A stretch of 64,000 nucleotides of DNA, taken from Letharia columbiana. Taxonomy: Eukaryota; Ascomycota; Lecanoromycetes; Lecanorales; Parmeliaceae. The stretch covers positions 620,001-684,000 of the forward strand of contig NW_023501061.1 in NCBI RefSeq assembly GCF_014066305.1, written 5' to 3'. The notes beneath the pieces were generated by a model that was not told where the DNA came from, made no database searches, and saw only the letters and a list, made by a program, of their open reading frames with translations. The number at the start of each line of letters is the position of its first letter. The first letter of the stretch is position 1. Shown here in pieces: positions 21,326-34,310 of the stretch. A program made the translations under genes and the position numbers.

Positions 21326-24300
21326 GATTCCTGTCTGTCTTGGAAGCTACTTGCCTCGAGGTTGCCAACACTATTCCAACAGCAAGAAAAGAGGACGTGG
21401 ATCGATGGTACCGCCTGATCCTACGGCGGACCTTCCGATGATCGACGACCGTCTCTCAGATGTACGGATCCTCTCTCTCGACATGACGACAGTCGTAATT
21501 ATCTCGACGGGTTCAATTGGTTGAGAAAGAGAGGGGACAGTATGAAGAAAGATTTCCGACATGATAGTGCTGAAGAAGACGCTATGAGAGGAGCTCCGTA
21601 TGCATATGGGCGGATAGAATTTAATTTGATGCAATGAGTACAGAATAATGTACAGGGAACGCCTGTTTACCACATCTCTGCTCCGCAGGTCCTTGCCGCC
21701 TTGTACCTTTCGGAGTGACTAACCGCAACGTTCACCGTTCGCTGCCAGAGAGGCACAGGCCTTGTGCAGCGTCTGCAATCGCTGATTTGAGAAACAGTGT
21801 GCCCTTGCGCAAGGAGTGGACAAGGTCAGAGTCAGCGACGTGCTACAATTCTGACGATGAGCAGTCATGGATCTACCCCACGAGGCTTTCCCTTCACTAT
21901 ACATCGTGATGATCGTCTTTGACAGAGACAAATGTTGCAGTATCAGTTCGAACCCCACGTTCTTCTTTCCTAACAGTGTACGTTTCAATTCGCGCTGTCT
22001 CCGCTGCCCGTATCATTAGCTCGCGTAGCATCGTTCTACTCTCCACAACCTGATGCCCAATTGCCATATAAGCCATTGAGGGCTGGGGCGCTTGACTGTG
22101 GCTGCCCCTGCGGCGCATGCTCTTCAAGGTCAGTATCGCTAGGAGGTGCTTTGATACACGCAATCTGAATTTAAGGGATGAATGGAAGGCAAAGCTGCCT
22201 GCTACTGCTGCGAAACGTTCACAGTCGGGGCTGTACAGTTGCCTGCGGAGTTGCTCGCCTATTCTCGCATCATCTACCTAGTTTGCTCGCTTGCAGGTTG
22301 GGGCACAACGGTTGTTGAAAGGGTGAAAAGACGAAGTCGAAAAGGAATATGCTGACCGAGATGTCCTTTGGCTTTGGGAAGTGGCTTGAACATCTGTGAG
22401 AGGCGCCATGATGGCGGATGGTTGTGCTAAAGCTGCTGCTTTTCGCATGATGCGGACTCCTTACGAGATGCCTGACTCTGGGAAGAGAGAGGATGTTGAG
22501 ATGGATATATACTTAAGTATGGGACTGCGGTGACCAGTCCAGAGCCCAACGCGGGGGCCGACGCTGGCTTGTAAATGGCCTCACGATCCGGTATTTCAAC
22601 GCTCAAGAAGAACCCAGCCAGCTTCAAGAAGCTCGTGATCGTTCAACGAGCGTTTGTGGCACTGATGGTGGGCCTCGGAACAAAGTGCCTACCAGAGCTA
22701 TGTCGTTTCTAAGCTTGCTAGCGTAAGGAATCAGGCCGTCAACGCTTGTGGTCATTATTCTCTTGTAACTCTCAGATACTAAGGTATTACGTGCATGAAC
22801 GTGGGGCTCAACTGGTCTCGTTATCAGAATTCATGACCATGACTATCGGCGGATAACTCCGGAGAACTCTGCATGTGACTAAGAATCAGATCTGTCCGAA
22901 ACCTTTGCCGGTAATGATAATGTAGATCAGATCCCTTTGAGATCTAAAAATCAAGACCTCTTTGAGAGTATCTTCGATGCTGGTGAATCATTGAACTGGT
23001 CAATTTACCGGCGGCCAGTTGGTCTGATAATTAGCATGCAAAATTTCGCTGGCATCAGCCTGGCTGTGGCCAAAGCCTTGTCCGATCTAAGCTGGGGTAG
23101 AGCTCTTGGGCTGGGCTCATGTCTGCGCTGTCCAGCGCCGGCATTAACCTGGTCATGGTCAAAAACGTGGCCGGCTTAAGTAACAAGACCGGAAGGAACG
23201 GAGGAGAGTTCATCACGGTCAAGAGAAGAGGTCTTTGGCTAGGCAAAGTAGGGGGTAGATGTCTTTGGCTGGGCTGAACATCCCATGTGCTGGACTCATG
23301 TCTGCGCCGCCCCAGCATTCTATACACTCTGCATTACCATATACTCTACTGGGTCGAAAGACACCTGCCTCATTGGGTCTAGCGAAGAAAGTTGTGCTAG
23401 CGTGCAGGACGTGTGACTTGAGATGCATGATTGGCTGTAAACATTTCGTGAGCATCACCAGTGTTCAAGTGCCGGACGGAAATTTGAGTCGTGTCAAGCA
23501 GTTGATGCATGTTTCATCAACATTTCGCAATTTACCACGATCCTCAGATTGGGCCGAGATCACCATGCCCCTATTCCCATGCTCCGAAAGAAGAAATCCG
23601 AGCAAGTCCGCAGGCTTAACGCTGGCAGTGGGGTAGCCTCGTAGGTCACTTTGACTGCAGACCGTGGCGACCCGCCAGCAGATTCAACAAGATGGGTCGC
23701 GTTTCAGGTCGGGTGGGTTCTTCCAGATGCTACATAAGAAATCATAGGCTCGCTGATTATGCAGGTCGTGATGGTGGCGCCAAGGTCATGAGACAATGCC
23801 TTGGGGGCAACTTTGGAGTATGTATCTTTTCCTCTGCAGATGCTTAGATGTTCTAGATGTAACGGGATTCGCATTGCTATACTCGTACCGTCGTGTAGAG
23901 AGTGTATGGGATAAACATTGGTAGATAGAAAGTATCCTCCTTATATCAACTTAGGTTCCCGAGCATTCCCTTTAACTTGATCCCTTTTTGCTATTGAAGG
24001 CCATGAAACATTCAAGTATTATTCAGGGGTGGGGAAATGAAAGACGGGAATTCGGAGCGTTAAGTGCCAATACTCTCGCGTTTCAATCTGCGCACCTGCG
24101 GCTTCTTGCAGGCCAAAAGGGCGCTAAAACCTGCAGGTACAATACATACGCGCTTATTCTTTCTGCGAATTAATTTCCCTATCGATCTCATTTCACTCAC
24201 AGATCTCGCACATAAAACTCTTCACCCTCACCAACTCACCACCATCTCTCCCGTCTCTCATTACCAGAGCACTCGCTCGTTACATTCCTTCACTCATCTT

Positions 24301-24447
24301 CTGCCTCACATTCATTACCAACCTATCTCATTCTCAGAAGCCCAGGCCGGCTTCACACAACTTACCAGACCCCCAACTTCATCACACCGATAGCACAAGC
24401 ATATCCGTCGACTTCACTTCATCCAAGCACCACCCACTCGATCAAAG
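21326..24447. other. Gene-poor region, no gene recognised
   Basis: This is about 3.1 kb without a supported gene. Two diverged copies of a ~90-bp block (around 23050-23140 and 23225-23320) share CTTTGGCTGGGCT and TCATGTCTGCGC-type words. The last 300 bp before 24448 are pyrimidine-rich and probably include the 5' leader of the GH128 gene. Confidence 0.45.
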
Positions 24448-25848
24448 ATGAAGCTCAACGTCGCCATCCTGCTACTACCAGCAGCCTCCGCGTACAGTTA
24501 CGTCTCCGGCCATCATCACCACAAATCTCATGATCACCATCGCAAACATCTCGGTACAGCTCCGTACGGCTTGAGTAACGGCACCGCCACCTTCGGTAGC
24601 TCAGGTCTCCTCTATGCACCCACTGCCACTGCTGGTAAGGCCATCTACTCCACTGTCGTCGTCACGAAGAATGCTCCGTACCAGACTGTTCTCGAGTCAG
24701 CATCACCGTCTCTGAAAGAGGCTGGTGCGTCGAGTCCCTTTCCGAGCTCTTGTACGCAAGCCACGGTCACCGTGGTTACGAACGCTACCGTTACAGTGAC
24801 TGTCTCTGCTCCCGAGAGCGGAACATCTGATTCCGTGATCCCCACTCAAGCACCAGTGCCTGTCCAAGCTGGCACTTCCTCCCCTGTCGAGTCCATCACT
24901 GCTTCTCCCACAGGAGAGAGCTCCAGCACCCTGTTGCCGACAGTGAACTCTGTTGTGACACTCACTGCTATTGGTGCCGAGCCGAGCGCTAGCACGTCCA
25001 CTCCAGCTGTGGCTGACACTCTTACAACAGTGGCCGCTGCTCCAGTCGTCGCGCTCACTTCCAGCACGTCCCCAGCCGCCAAAGCTGCAGCAACGCCCGT
25101 CCCCGCGCCAGCCACAAACTCGGCAAAGAGCGCGAAGCGAGGCATCATCGTTAGCGGAGACGACACCGATGCCATAACGGCAGCGTTTGCCAACACAAAA
25201 GTCTCCTGGCTTGGCAACTGGTACTCCGGACCTCCACCCAACCTCACTCCAGCCATGGGCATGTCCTACGTCCCTCAATTGTACAGCCCCCAATACGTCG
25301 AAGACGGATCATGGGCCAGCAACGCAAAGAAGGGTGTGGCTGCAGGCGACAAATATTTCATGAGCTTCGGAGAGCCGGCACATTCTGGCATAACCGCAGA
25401 GACAGCTGTCACTTCCTGGATGCAGAACATGGAGCCATATGCCGCTCAGGGTGTCTCACTTGGAACCCCAGGAAATCTCCAGAACCCAGTCGACTTCGTA
25501 TGGCTCGGAAATTTCCTCGATTTATGCGAGAAGGCCGGCTGCACCATTGGCTTCGTGTGTGTTCACTGGTTTTGGACTCCGGGTGTTAATGGCCAGCAAG
25601 ATTTCAAGAACGTCGTCAACAACGCTACCGCGATGGCCAAGGGCAAGCCAGTCTGGGTCGACAACTTCGAAGCAACAGGGGATAACGCCGGACAGATCGA
25701 GTTCTTGACTAATATCATTCCATGGTTGGAAGACAACGACTTGGTCGCGCGTTATGGATACCTCGGCGACAATCGCGCAACGGGAGGCTTCCTGCCTGAA
25801 ACCGGAAATGAGCTGTCGGATCTTGGCAAGTTCTACGCAACCTTCTAA
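24448..25848 (+). CDS. Asl1-like cell-wall glycoside hydrolase (GH128 family)
   Basis: A single 466-residue exon. Residues 1-16 are a signal peptide (MKLNVAILLLPAASA), followed by a His-rich stretch (GHHHHKSHDHHRKH). A long Ser/Thr/Pro/Ala linker (about 45-230) is typical of wall-attached proteins. The C-terminal domain starts at KRGIIVSGDD and has the Glyco_hydro_cc pattern: VSWLGNWYSGPPPNL, YVPQLYSP, YFMSFGEPAHSG (with a likely catalytic Glu), FVWLGNFLDLCEKAGCTIGF, VCVHWFW and KPVWVDNFEATG (a second candidate Glu). It ends ELSDLGKFYATF, as the family does. GH128 members act on beta-1,3-glucan, and Asl1 of fission yeast is wall-linked by an alkali-sensitive bond. The gene is intact and well supported. 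Confidence 0.9.
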   Translation: MKLNVAILLLPAASAYSYVSGHHHHKSHDHHRKHLGTAPYGLSNGTATFGSSGLLYAPTATAGKAIYSTVVVTKNAPYQTVLESASPSLKEAGASSPFPSSCTQATVTVVTNATVTVTVSAPESGTSDSVIPTQAPVPVQAGTSSPVESITASPTGESSSTLLPTVNSVVTLTAIGAEPSASTSTPAVADTLTTVAAAPVVALTSSTSPAAKAAATPVPAPATNSAKSAKRGIIVSGDDTDAITAAFANTKVSWLGNWYSGPPPNLTPAMGMSYVPQLYSPQYVEDGSWASNAKKGVAAGDKYFMSFGEPAHSGITAETAVTSWMQNMEPYAAQGVSLGTPGNLQNPVDFVWLGNFLDLCEKAGCTIGFVCVHWFWTPGVNGQQDFKNVVNNATAMAKGKPVWVDNFEATGDNAGQIEFLTNIIPWLEDNDLVARYGYLGDNRATGGFLPETGNELSDLGKFYATF

Positions 25849-28626
25849 GCAAGAGATAGGACACCTGGAGGTTCCTTTCGCATTCATCTAGGGAGGATGT
25901 TTTCACGTGGCCCACATCTTTTCCACTAGACAAGATAGAGGGCGATTTCATGCGGGGGAAATATTTCAATTCTTGATGCTGGCGTGGACTGGCTTCACCA
26001 AGACACCTTTTCAATTCTTGCGAATATTGTGACGATGGGATGAAGCACACTGCATGTTGCATTTAGCTTAGCTAACTTACTGTCCTTACCTCATTCAAGC
26101 TTCTGTACAGCGCTTTTGTACGTGTGCAGCCGCGACGTGTCGCCAGCCTTGTGACCATCAATGCCAGCATCTACTCGACTCCATTCCTCGTTCCTGCTTA
26201 CCCACACCCTTCCCAACCTCATTCAACATTCACTGGAAGAAATAAATGCACGCCATCGCCTCTCTTGTTGTCGTATTGACCAACGCCGTGCCCCGATGCG
26301 ATCATCGCACCGAGAAACGTCTTGAATCAAAAGGAAAAGCAAGAAAAATCGAGGGTCTGCGCTTTAAATAACCATTTCCCACCCCCAAACCTACCTAGCT
26401 CACACCCGGGGAGGCGCTCCTTCAGGCTCCAACCCCTCCAGCTTCGCCGCACACTAGCCCCTGCAAACGTTGGTTCGCGGCCGCGCATCCCTAATGGGGG
26501 AACCCTGGCCCCCAACGACTCCCCTATACGCGCTTCCGGTACCGGGTTCCCATTGGTGGATTGAGGTCGGTATGTGAATCGTGCGCGTATCATTAATAGA
26601 GTGAGTGAGATAACGTGCTACGGTCGTCTTGATGGGCGGGATACCTACTCTTTTTGCAATGGTACTGGCCGGGTTGGTTTTGTTTTTCCTTCCTCCGTCG
26701 CCGCGCGCGCGTAGGGTTCCGTTCTGTCATGTCGGGAGTAGGGTTTGCTGAAGAGGGAGGGAGGGAGAGAGGGGGTTGGGTGCTCTATGTATGTACTCAT
26801 TCTGGCTTTTGCAGCATGGAATGGCTCATGTGGATTGCTAAGTGAGTCGTCGAGTGACGGATTGGAATGGTCTGTGGGTGCTAGAGGGGATACACGGTTG
26901 ATGGCTGGTGAGGGATGTGCCGCTGCATGGTTTTTGGTTAGGTATCTGAATGCTGATGGGGATTTCGCCGGGCGCCGGAGAAGGGCGATGGTTTCTTATA
27001 GTAGCGAGGGGGATTGGAACATTTGACGGGACTCCGGTGTTTTAATTTTTGTAATCTCACGCTTTGATGAAACCCGATGAGTGCTTTGGGCTAATGTTGT
27101 GGGTGTGTGGTTGGCTTACTGAATCACTATGGACTCCAAACACTTACGTTCATTGTACGGTGGTGTTGTTGCAGCGTGCTTGTTTACTCGCCGTACCGGT
27201 TGTACTTGCCCAGTGTGGTGGACCTATGATCGGCGAGATAACAAAGCGCTAGATCTGTAATTTGCCCATTCATATATTCACGAGTATATATCCGTTGAGA
27301 TATTTGGGTGACTAGGTTGAGACATGCACCTTGGTAAGAAGAGTTAGAAAGTAATTATCGATTAAAGACAAATGACCAATAAGATATCGAAAGCCAGAAA
27401 CATAGAGAGACTCCTCGAAATAGGACTTATCAGTCTTGGTCTTAGATCCTACGATCTTTGCAGAAAAGAATGCTAAAGAGTCGTCGTTGATGTACTTTGA
27501 CGTCTAGTAAATTGCTTCTTTGAGCGGTGTCTCCGATATAAAGCTACACGCAGATGCCGAGAACAGGACTACTCGCGATTCGGAGACCAGCTAATATGGC
27601 CCTTGCTACACTTATGCTATTCGGCCGCGGGATGAAGTATTTTGGATTGTGATGGTCACGTCGGGTTCCCAGCCAGGGCGGTTACCTTTCCATGAGGCAA
27701 TTGGCCCAGAGACTCATGAATCTTGGATGGGCCTGGCTTACGGACACTGAGGACATACGATCCCGTGTAGTGCTATCGAGCGCCATTGGACGCGGGGAGG
27801 CTGCTGCCTCGTCATCTCTATAATACCATCTGAAAACAGAATCTGTTACGGTTTGATTCCACTTTAGGGCTGAGCGGGTCGTGAGTACCTACGTTGATGT
27901 CGCTTGTTGAACGGGAGCTGCAAGCATTGTCGAAAGCCCGCAGGTTAGCTCTCGAGTCCCGTCCACGAGACATAGCGGCGACGACGTCGAAAACATACGT
28001 CGCTCCGGCAACCTCCTCACTTCTTGCACTTTTCTCGAAGCTTCCTTCTCTGTCTCTATCCTTTGCTATGACTTCCAATTCGGATTCGTCCTCGCTCCAA
28101 ATCTGCTTCTTCGGCCTAGGTCGGCCTTGATAAGGTTTGGATATTAGCGAGGGACGAATTAAGTGCGTGGCACAAATACCGAGAGGCTGAGCCCGGCGGG
28201 TCGTAGGGCACGCGCTGTGACATGGCCAAACGAGCTAAAGAAGGCCCCAAAGAAAAATAAACAAAATCCTTGGGGGCCGGAAAGAAAACCTCATCTCCTT
28301 GATTTCTGCCTTCATACACCAAAGATCGACCACACACGGACAGAAAGCGGAGGATGCGAGCCGAGTCGATCATGTTCATGAATCTAGATATTTACTGATT
28401 CCTCATCGATTCAGAAGCGTGTTAGAGTATACGGTAAGCCGTCGAATGATCTTTGCGCTGTTTAGCATCTTCGAAATTCGAACACCACTGCTCTCTAGTA
28501 GTATCTAGCCCGGTTCTGCCGAAACTCTAACATCTGTGCCTCCTTTGCACAGTGGGAGAGCATAATCATACTTCACCTTACAGTCCCATCTTCAATAAAT
28601 AGTATCTTCGTCGCCTTTCTTGTCCA
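25849..28626. other. Gene-poor region, no gene recognised
   Basis: This is about 2.8 kb. There is a CGCGCG-rich spot near 26700 and G-rich sequence at 26740-26780. Short frames have no domain, signal or intron support. The stretch 27250-27500 is A+T-rich. Confidence 0.4.
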
Positions 28627-29898
28627 ATGTTTTTTTCAGCCGCTGCTATGTATTTCTGCTTAACCAAGCTGCTTCTTCTTAGGGCCATCCTTTCTCGAGC
28701 CACTGCACAGGATGACGACGATGATGACGATGATGGTGGTGATGAGGTTGATAACGGCTTCGGCGCCCTTGACCAGGGCATTGCCCAGCTCGACACTTCG
28801 CAGCTCTGTGACATGATCTTAAACCAATGTCCTGGCAGATTTCCAGCTTCATCTTGTCCGTCTCCGTCCCTTCCTCGCCCCATCTGACTTACCACGCTCT
28901 CGGCTCTCGACAATCTACTGACATGCCGAACCCCAACAAGTTTGCGTTTCTAATTGGTGCTCAAACGGCTGTGCCGACCCCTAGATGTAGGTAGTTTTCC
29001 TAGTTTAGGCCCCAGTTGGAGTCGCAAGATATATCTTTGGGGAGCAGAATTCCAGAAAGGTCCTTCTTGGGCTCCTTGGCTGTCGCCAAAACCCTTGACA
29101 CTGCTCTTTCTAAACATGTAATCTACGCTGCTGACTCGATACGTGGCACAAGGTGTTGCACCCATCTCCCTTCCGACCAGCAAACTTGTTTCCAAGGATT
29201 CCTGGATAAGAATGGCGGGCAAAGCGCCGCGTCAGGCAGTAGCAATGGTACTTCCGAAGAAGCTCTCCCACCCGAGTGCTCCTACATCAGCACTCAAATC
29301 AACGACTGCGTGTCATCCACCTCGGGCTTCACTACCATGGCGAACTCGGAGCAAGCAAGCTGCATTTGCTTCAACACCGACGGGAGCTGGAACGGAACCG
29401 TATGGGACAACGCAGCTACCACGTGTTACCAGGCTATCAGTAGTGCTGGCAGCGCGAATGCGTCTGCGTTGAGCGCTTATGATAGTGGGGTCGTCGGCTT
29501 CTGTACCAAGTTCGTCAATGCGGGAATACTGAGTAGTGCAGGTGTGAGCAGTAGTACGGGCGTGAGCAGTAGTGCGGGCGCGAGCAGCGGTAGTGGGGTG
29601 GCTGTGAGTAATGGCCTGTGGTCATACGTTGCAGCTGAAAGCTTGACAAAACGAACTAATTTCCGTGTAGGTATCGACGGGACAACCTAGTTCAACAACA
29701 GGTGGTGGGAGTGGAGCAGTAACTGGATCGAGCGTCTCAAATCCCACACCGAGTTCCACCCAAAAGAGTGAAGTCGGACACTTGAAGGGCCAACGCTCAA
29801 CGGTGAGATATGATCACCTAAAGATGAGAGCTGATGTCACTGATAACTCGTAGGTCATTGCTGCCCTTGCGTTCATCGCTTGCATATTTGATTACTAG
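28627..29898 (+). CDS. Secreted Ser/Gly-rich cysteine protein with a hydrophobic C-terminal tail (GPI-anchor type)
   Basis: The first exon starts at ATG 28627 or 28648 and encodes a signal peptide (MYFCLTKLLLLRAILSRATA). Eight consecutive Asp codons, an acidic stretch and LDTSQLCDMILNQC follow. The 3' exons are firm: ~29153-29603 (CCTHLPSDQQTCFQGFL, then ALPPECSYISTQINDCVSST and EQASCICFNTDGSW), 29671-29802 (VSTGQPSSTTGGGSGAV) and 29854-29898 (VIAALAFIACIFDY, stop). Introns 29604-29670 and 29803-29853 are clear. The splicing between exon 1 and 29153 is unresolved. One option is a small exon from 28941 reading CVSNW. The layout of cysteine domain, Ser/Gly repeats and a short hydrophobic tail suggests a GPI-anchored wall protein. 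No enzymatic role is visible. Confidence 0.55.
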
Positions 29899-32800
29899 GA
29901 ATCACCTTTGATGTGGGGGAAAAGATCATATCTCAAAGCAAGAGGCTTCCTTCTGGGGGAATTCCGTTGCAAAGAGCATACTAATTGACAAAGAAAGCAA
30001 ATGCCGTTAAAGATATATTGAAAACTCCTCAACCAGAAGACACGGCACGTAACCCCACTAGTCTTGACAATTTCTACAAACTCGATGAGAATAGAGACTC
30101 GACAGCTCGCAAATAGTCCCAACGTCTATGGTCCTTGAAGTTCGAACACACCCGTTGCCTAGGTGTACCGATAACCTGCATTGCTGGTTTGTAAGCCATG
30201 TGCTAGAGAAAACATCAATGACTACAGTATGAATCGTAAGTCCCGGAAACCCACAGCTCTTTGGGCCTCGAGATCGAATTTGATAAACATACACGTCAAC
30301 GGCAACACCAACCTCGAGATACGACTGCGGCAGAGACCGAAGATCTATCTGTCTCATTAGAGATCCCTCTTCGTTTCTTCTCTGACATCTCTCTGTCGTC
30401 TTTACTTGTATCGTTTCACTTCTTTTGTTATCACGATGTCAGGTGATAGCCAGGGGTAGGAGAGTACCGCAGGGCAGGAAAGTATCAGCAAGTTAAAGTA
30501 GTAACCGCAAGGTTGACAACTTTTTCCGATAAGGTAGGTAGGTAGGCTAAGTGTGGAAGATGTCACTTGCGCTGAGGGCGGAATCTTTGAGTCGATCAAT
30601 TTTTTTCAACGGTGCCAATCTGCGCTTTACACTTATGATTGAAGCAGACTATCGCTGCCTTAGACGAGGAGGACTAGTTCATGATCTGAAAAATCTGCGA
30701 GTCAGTTATTCTTTTTTTGGTGTTGTTTATTTGTTTTCCGAAAAAAATATGTTGTGGGAGTTTTTGCTTCTATTTAAAACTAACATTAACCAAGGCCTGG
30801 TTTTTTTGACGTGGTCTTAACCTGAGTGGAAAAAGCACTTTTGTCCTTTGCATACTGTTACCTATTTTATCTTTTGTTTAATGTTTTCGTGTTTTTTTTG
30901 ATCTTTATTTCCTACCTACCTTTTTTAATTATTTTTTCTTTTCATATCTCCCTTTCCCTTTCTGCGAAAAGCCCTCCTCTGTTGGTTTTGGTTCTTTTTA
31001 TTTTTTTTGGTATACTTTTTTTTTGTGTATTAATAGTAGATATACTATGTGTGTCTTTAAAGTTACTGCTGTTGTTTTATTAAAGTTTATAGGGGTAAAA
31101 CAGCTACCAAACGAAACATTGTTCACTTATAAACTTGATAAAAAAATACACTTTGCGATTCCCGTGGTGCCCACGCCGAAAGTCCTGGACGCCAAGACTT
31201 CGAATACGAGTACGAGTAGCGGGGACCTTTGAGTCCGGCGTCACGTCCCTCATCGCCCTGTATTTACCTTGAAGGGTGTTCCATTGTTTTCCGGTGTTCT
31301 CTGAATCCGTACTCTACACACGCATCCCTGGCTTAAAGATACGCACCGGTATTCATACTTTCCGGAACTACCAGTGATCTCTGGGATATTTTCGGCCGTA
31401 TATCGCAGTCTCCGTAGCCCGCAGAGGGGAAGACGCCCCCTGCTCGCCCGGCGGTTTAAACAGATGGGTTCTCAAACCGCTGCGCCTTCTTTGCCGTCTA
31501 TCGTGGGGCAAAGCTTTCCTCATCTATTCCAGGATGTTCGCTCATATACCTCTTCAAAATAATCTTGACGGCTTGTGCTTCCTTTGTGCGTTGGTGATCT
31601 ACATCATCTATTTCGATCGAAGGGTAAGCGCTCACACGAGGCTTAGCTCTCGTTGTCTTGAGGCCTACCGGCCTGATGATGCCATCAGAGGTGGATGGCT
31701 CACTCGGTGATCAAACACAGGCTGCCGGAAGAGTCCGCCGTAGCTGAGCTTCATGGACTCGTTAACGGCGTAGACAAAGGAAGTCCTTCTACAGCGCTGT
31801 GATTGTCGACGAGTGCTACCCGAGGGCTTTGGCCTCCAGGTCTACGAAGCGTTACTCAGCCTCCCGTGAGGACCAAGAGGCTGATGCAATCAATGATGAC
31901 CTTGTCATCCATCTGCCAATGACAGAATCCAGACTTATTACTAGTCAAAAGGTAGGGCCCCTATAGACGCCGAGACATTTGCCGCGCTCAAGGTATATCA
32001 AAGAACTTGGGTTCGGCACTTTACGTGCTCAGCCTCCTAAGCCTTTCCTAAATCCGCAGTCCCCATTAATGTAATCATTTGATACTACTCTTCACTCTGT
32101 CTTAGAGTGGGATAGGGTTGCAAAGGGCTTAGCTCTACTGATCCCTTTGTCGAGTGAAGCGGCTGATAAATCGTCAAGGACGTAAGGCATGAGACTTGTA
32201 CAAGAAATCACATACCCTATCCCAAATGCTGCCACCTGGCCTGAGAGGCGCAGAAGTGCCACTTTCATACACAATTACGATTCAGAGTATCGTGTATTAA
32301 CAACCTGGTGACGAAATGCAGTTGAACCCTGTAATTTCAAGGATCTCCGGGCGGAGTGGCGGAAGACACAGAGCGTGGTAGGTGAATTACTAAGACCAGT
32401 TGCAGCCATAGCTTTACGGATCCGAAAAGATTCGAAACGAATAACTAAGAACAGCGGATACTCTCTGTATCGAAAAATCTGGGTGATTTGAACCTATGTG
32501 ATGGCCACGGAGATATATTGATATCAATAAGCTATGTTCTGATTTGAAAATCGGGGACTCAAGACGACCGCTTTTTCATACAGCTTGTTTGGCAGTCAAT
32601 GGAATGACTCGAGCGTGCCGCAGCCTCGCGAAAATCCAGATGATGAGACATCGGTCGAGCCTGACACATCACTTTGGCATGGAATTTTTAGTCACTGGTA
32701 CCCACTTGCAGCTCAGAATAGCTGAAGGGCAGATCGGAAACATTCCAATAAGATGAACCCGCATCCACACCAGAGTGTTCGTTTGACAACTGTGATTTTC

Positions 32801-33077
32801 AGGAGGGCCTATTTAGAGTGCAACACTGCCCTTTCCCTCATCGCACAGTCTGACACATAGATATGTTCCACGACACACCAGACTGTTCGAGTCTGACACG
32901 ATGGATTGTGTTATCGACAGAGCGGTAGTGCGGCACCGCGAGCTCTTCAAGATAGTGTTTAGAGTGTCTCTCAAGTATGTTTCCTTCTCTCCTCTCTCTG
33001 TTCTTCCTTAAACCTGAACTCTCCTCTTCTTGTTTTCAACCAGTAATTGCTTACTCCCGTATCCCGTCAAGACTAAT
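29899..33077. other. Gene-poor region, partly T-rich, no gene recognised
   Basis: This is about 3.2 kb. The stretch 30700-31140 is strongly T-rich on the plus strand, and its hydrophobic open frame (30826-31083) is a product of that composition. No transposon motif was found. Just before the next gene lies a TCTCTCTG/CTTCC-rich leader (32980-33045). Confidence 0.45.
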
Positions 33078-34310
33078 ATGGCGTCGAATAAACTGGTCGT
33101 CGACTACTTCTCGCATCTGGCTTCTCAAGAGTTTTGGAAGCATGCTCCTGTCCATACCATTTTGCCTCGAGATGCTAGTGGAAAACCGGGCTCGCCGTAC
33201 CCAGCGGGGCAAGTCCCTCATGTCGTTTCAGCCATCAACATATGCCGAGCAATGCTGACGCATCGGCCGGTTTGGAAAGCTTTCGAGACCCTCGCCGTCC
33301 GATACAGCCAAGTCCGAACACACAGCTGGCCCAAGCAAGGCCCAAGTCCTCTGACCGTGGATCAAGTCACCTATATCTTCCTCGCAAAGATCCTAACTAC
33401 GTTCCCTATAGTATTTGTGGATTACGGCTTGGAGAACCCAGATGCTAAGGGATTCCACACTAGACGCCCATGGGACGGAAATTTTGAACCCGGTCATCAG
33501 CAAATCTCAATCAATGGAAAGGTAAGTGAAACGTTCGTGGGGTGTCATTACATAGGTCCTCGAGCAAGCTGACCATACATTAGAGAACTGATCATATGTC
33601 GATCGCATTCGGGAAAGCATCGCAAACAAATAACCATCATCCTTTCCAGGCTTTCCTGTTTATGACCGCCAACACTCTCCTCCACGAACTCGGCCATGTT
33701 TTCGTCACGTATCTTACCAAGGGTCAAAGCGCAAGTCCACCCCAAGTCAATGCCGTGACCGAGGGCGTGCAGGGGGGTGAAGGTGAGGCTGGCCTCGCTC
33801 TGGAATCTCTCATTTTCGGTGGCACCATAGCCTATTTCCAGGAACCTGTCAGCGGGACTCCGGACGACCAGGTATGTTTTCCGACGGTTGCTCTCGTCGA
33901 AGACCAGCCTTTTAGCATATATGTTGACGTACACTGCAGTGCGGCACGGCTTTCCTAAAGAAGCCGAGCGGTGCCTGGCATCGAATCCTGCCCAAAACGA
34001 TCCACGACGTCGCCAGCATGCGTGAGTACCGTTTCGAATGACTTCCTCACACGCGCCTCGTACTACCAATAACACTTTTTCTCCGCCAGAATTCAAGTTC
34101 CCCTATGATCATGACGTCCGTTCCACCGAACCTGGACAGCTGAGAGCATTGGGCCACGGCCTTGCTCCCCCCAGTTATACAGACCCGTTGGAAAGGAGTG
34201 AAGTAAGATACTTGCTCGAGCGTCATCTTCCCCTCCTCTGGTCTGCTCTTCATTGTGCCCCGTGCGATTCAACTCTCCGTGCCCCGGTAGCGGGAGGCAA
34301 GGAAAGCTAG
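33078..34310 (+). CDS. Conserved-looking fungal protein with HELGH zinc-metalloprotease motif
   Basis: Four exons fit: 33078-33521, 33584-33871, 33940-34021 and 34090-34310, giving 344 residues with all phases consistent. The only strong motif is TLLHELGHVFVTYL at about residue 181. It is an HExxH zinc-binding helix preceded by a hydrophobic run, as in zincin-type proteases. A later downstream ligand is not identified; SLIFGGTIAYFQEP and the HDVRSTEP region are candidates. There is no signal peptide or membrane segment. I recognise the architecture as one of the fungal orphan zincin-like proteins but cannot name a family. Acting as a protease is inferred from one motif. Introns are 62, 68 and 68 bp with GT-AG ends, which supports a real gene. 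Confidence 0.7.

Noticed and set aside
30826..31083. Hydrophobic open frame that looks like a membrane protein
   Set aside because: The plus strand is T-rich here, so Phe/Leu codons arise from composition alone.
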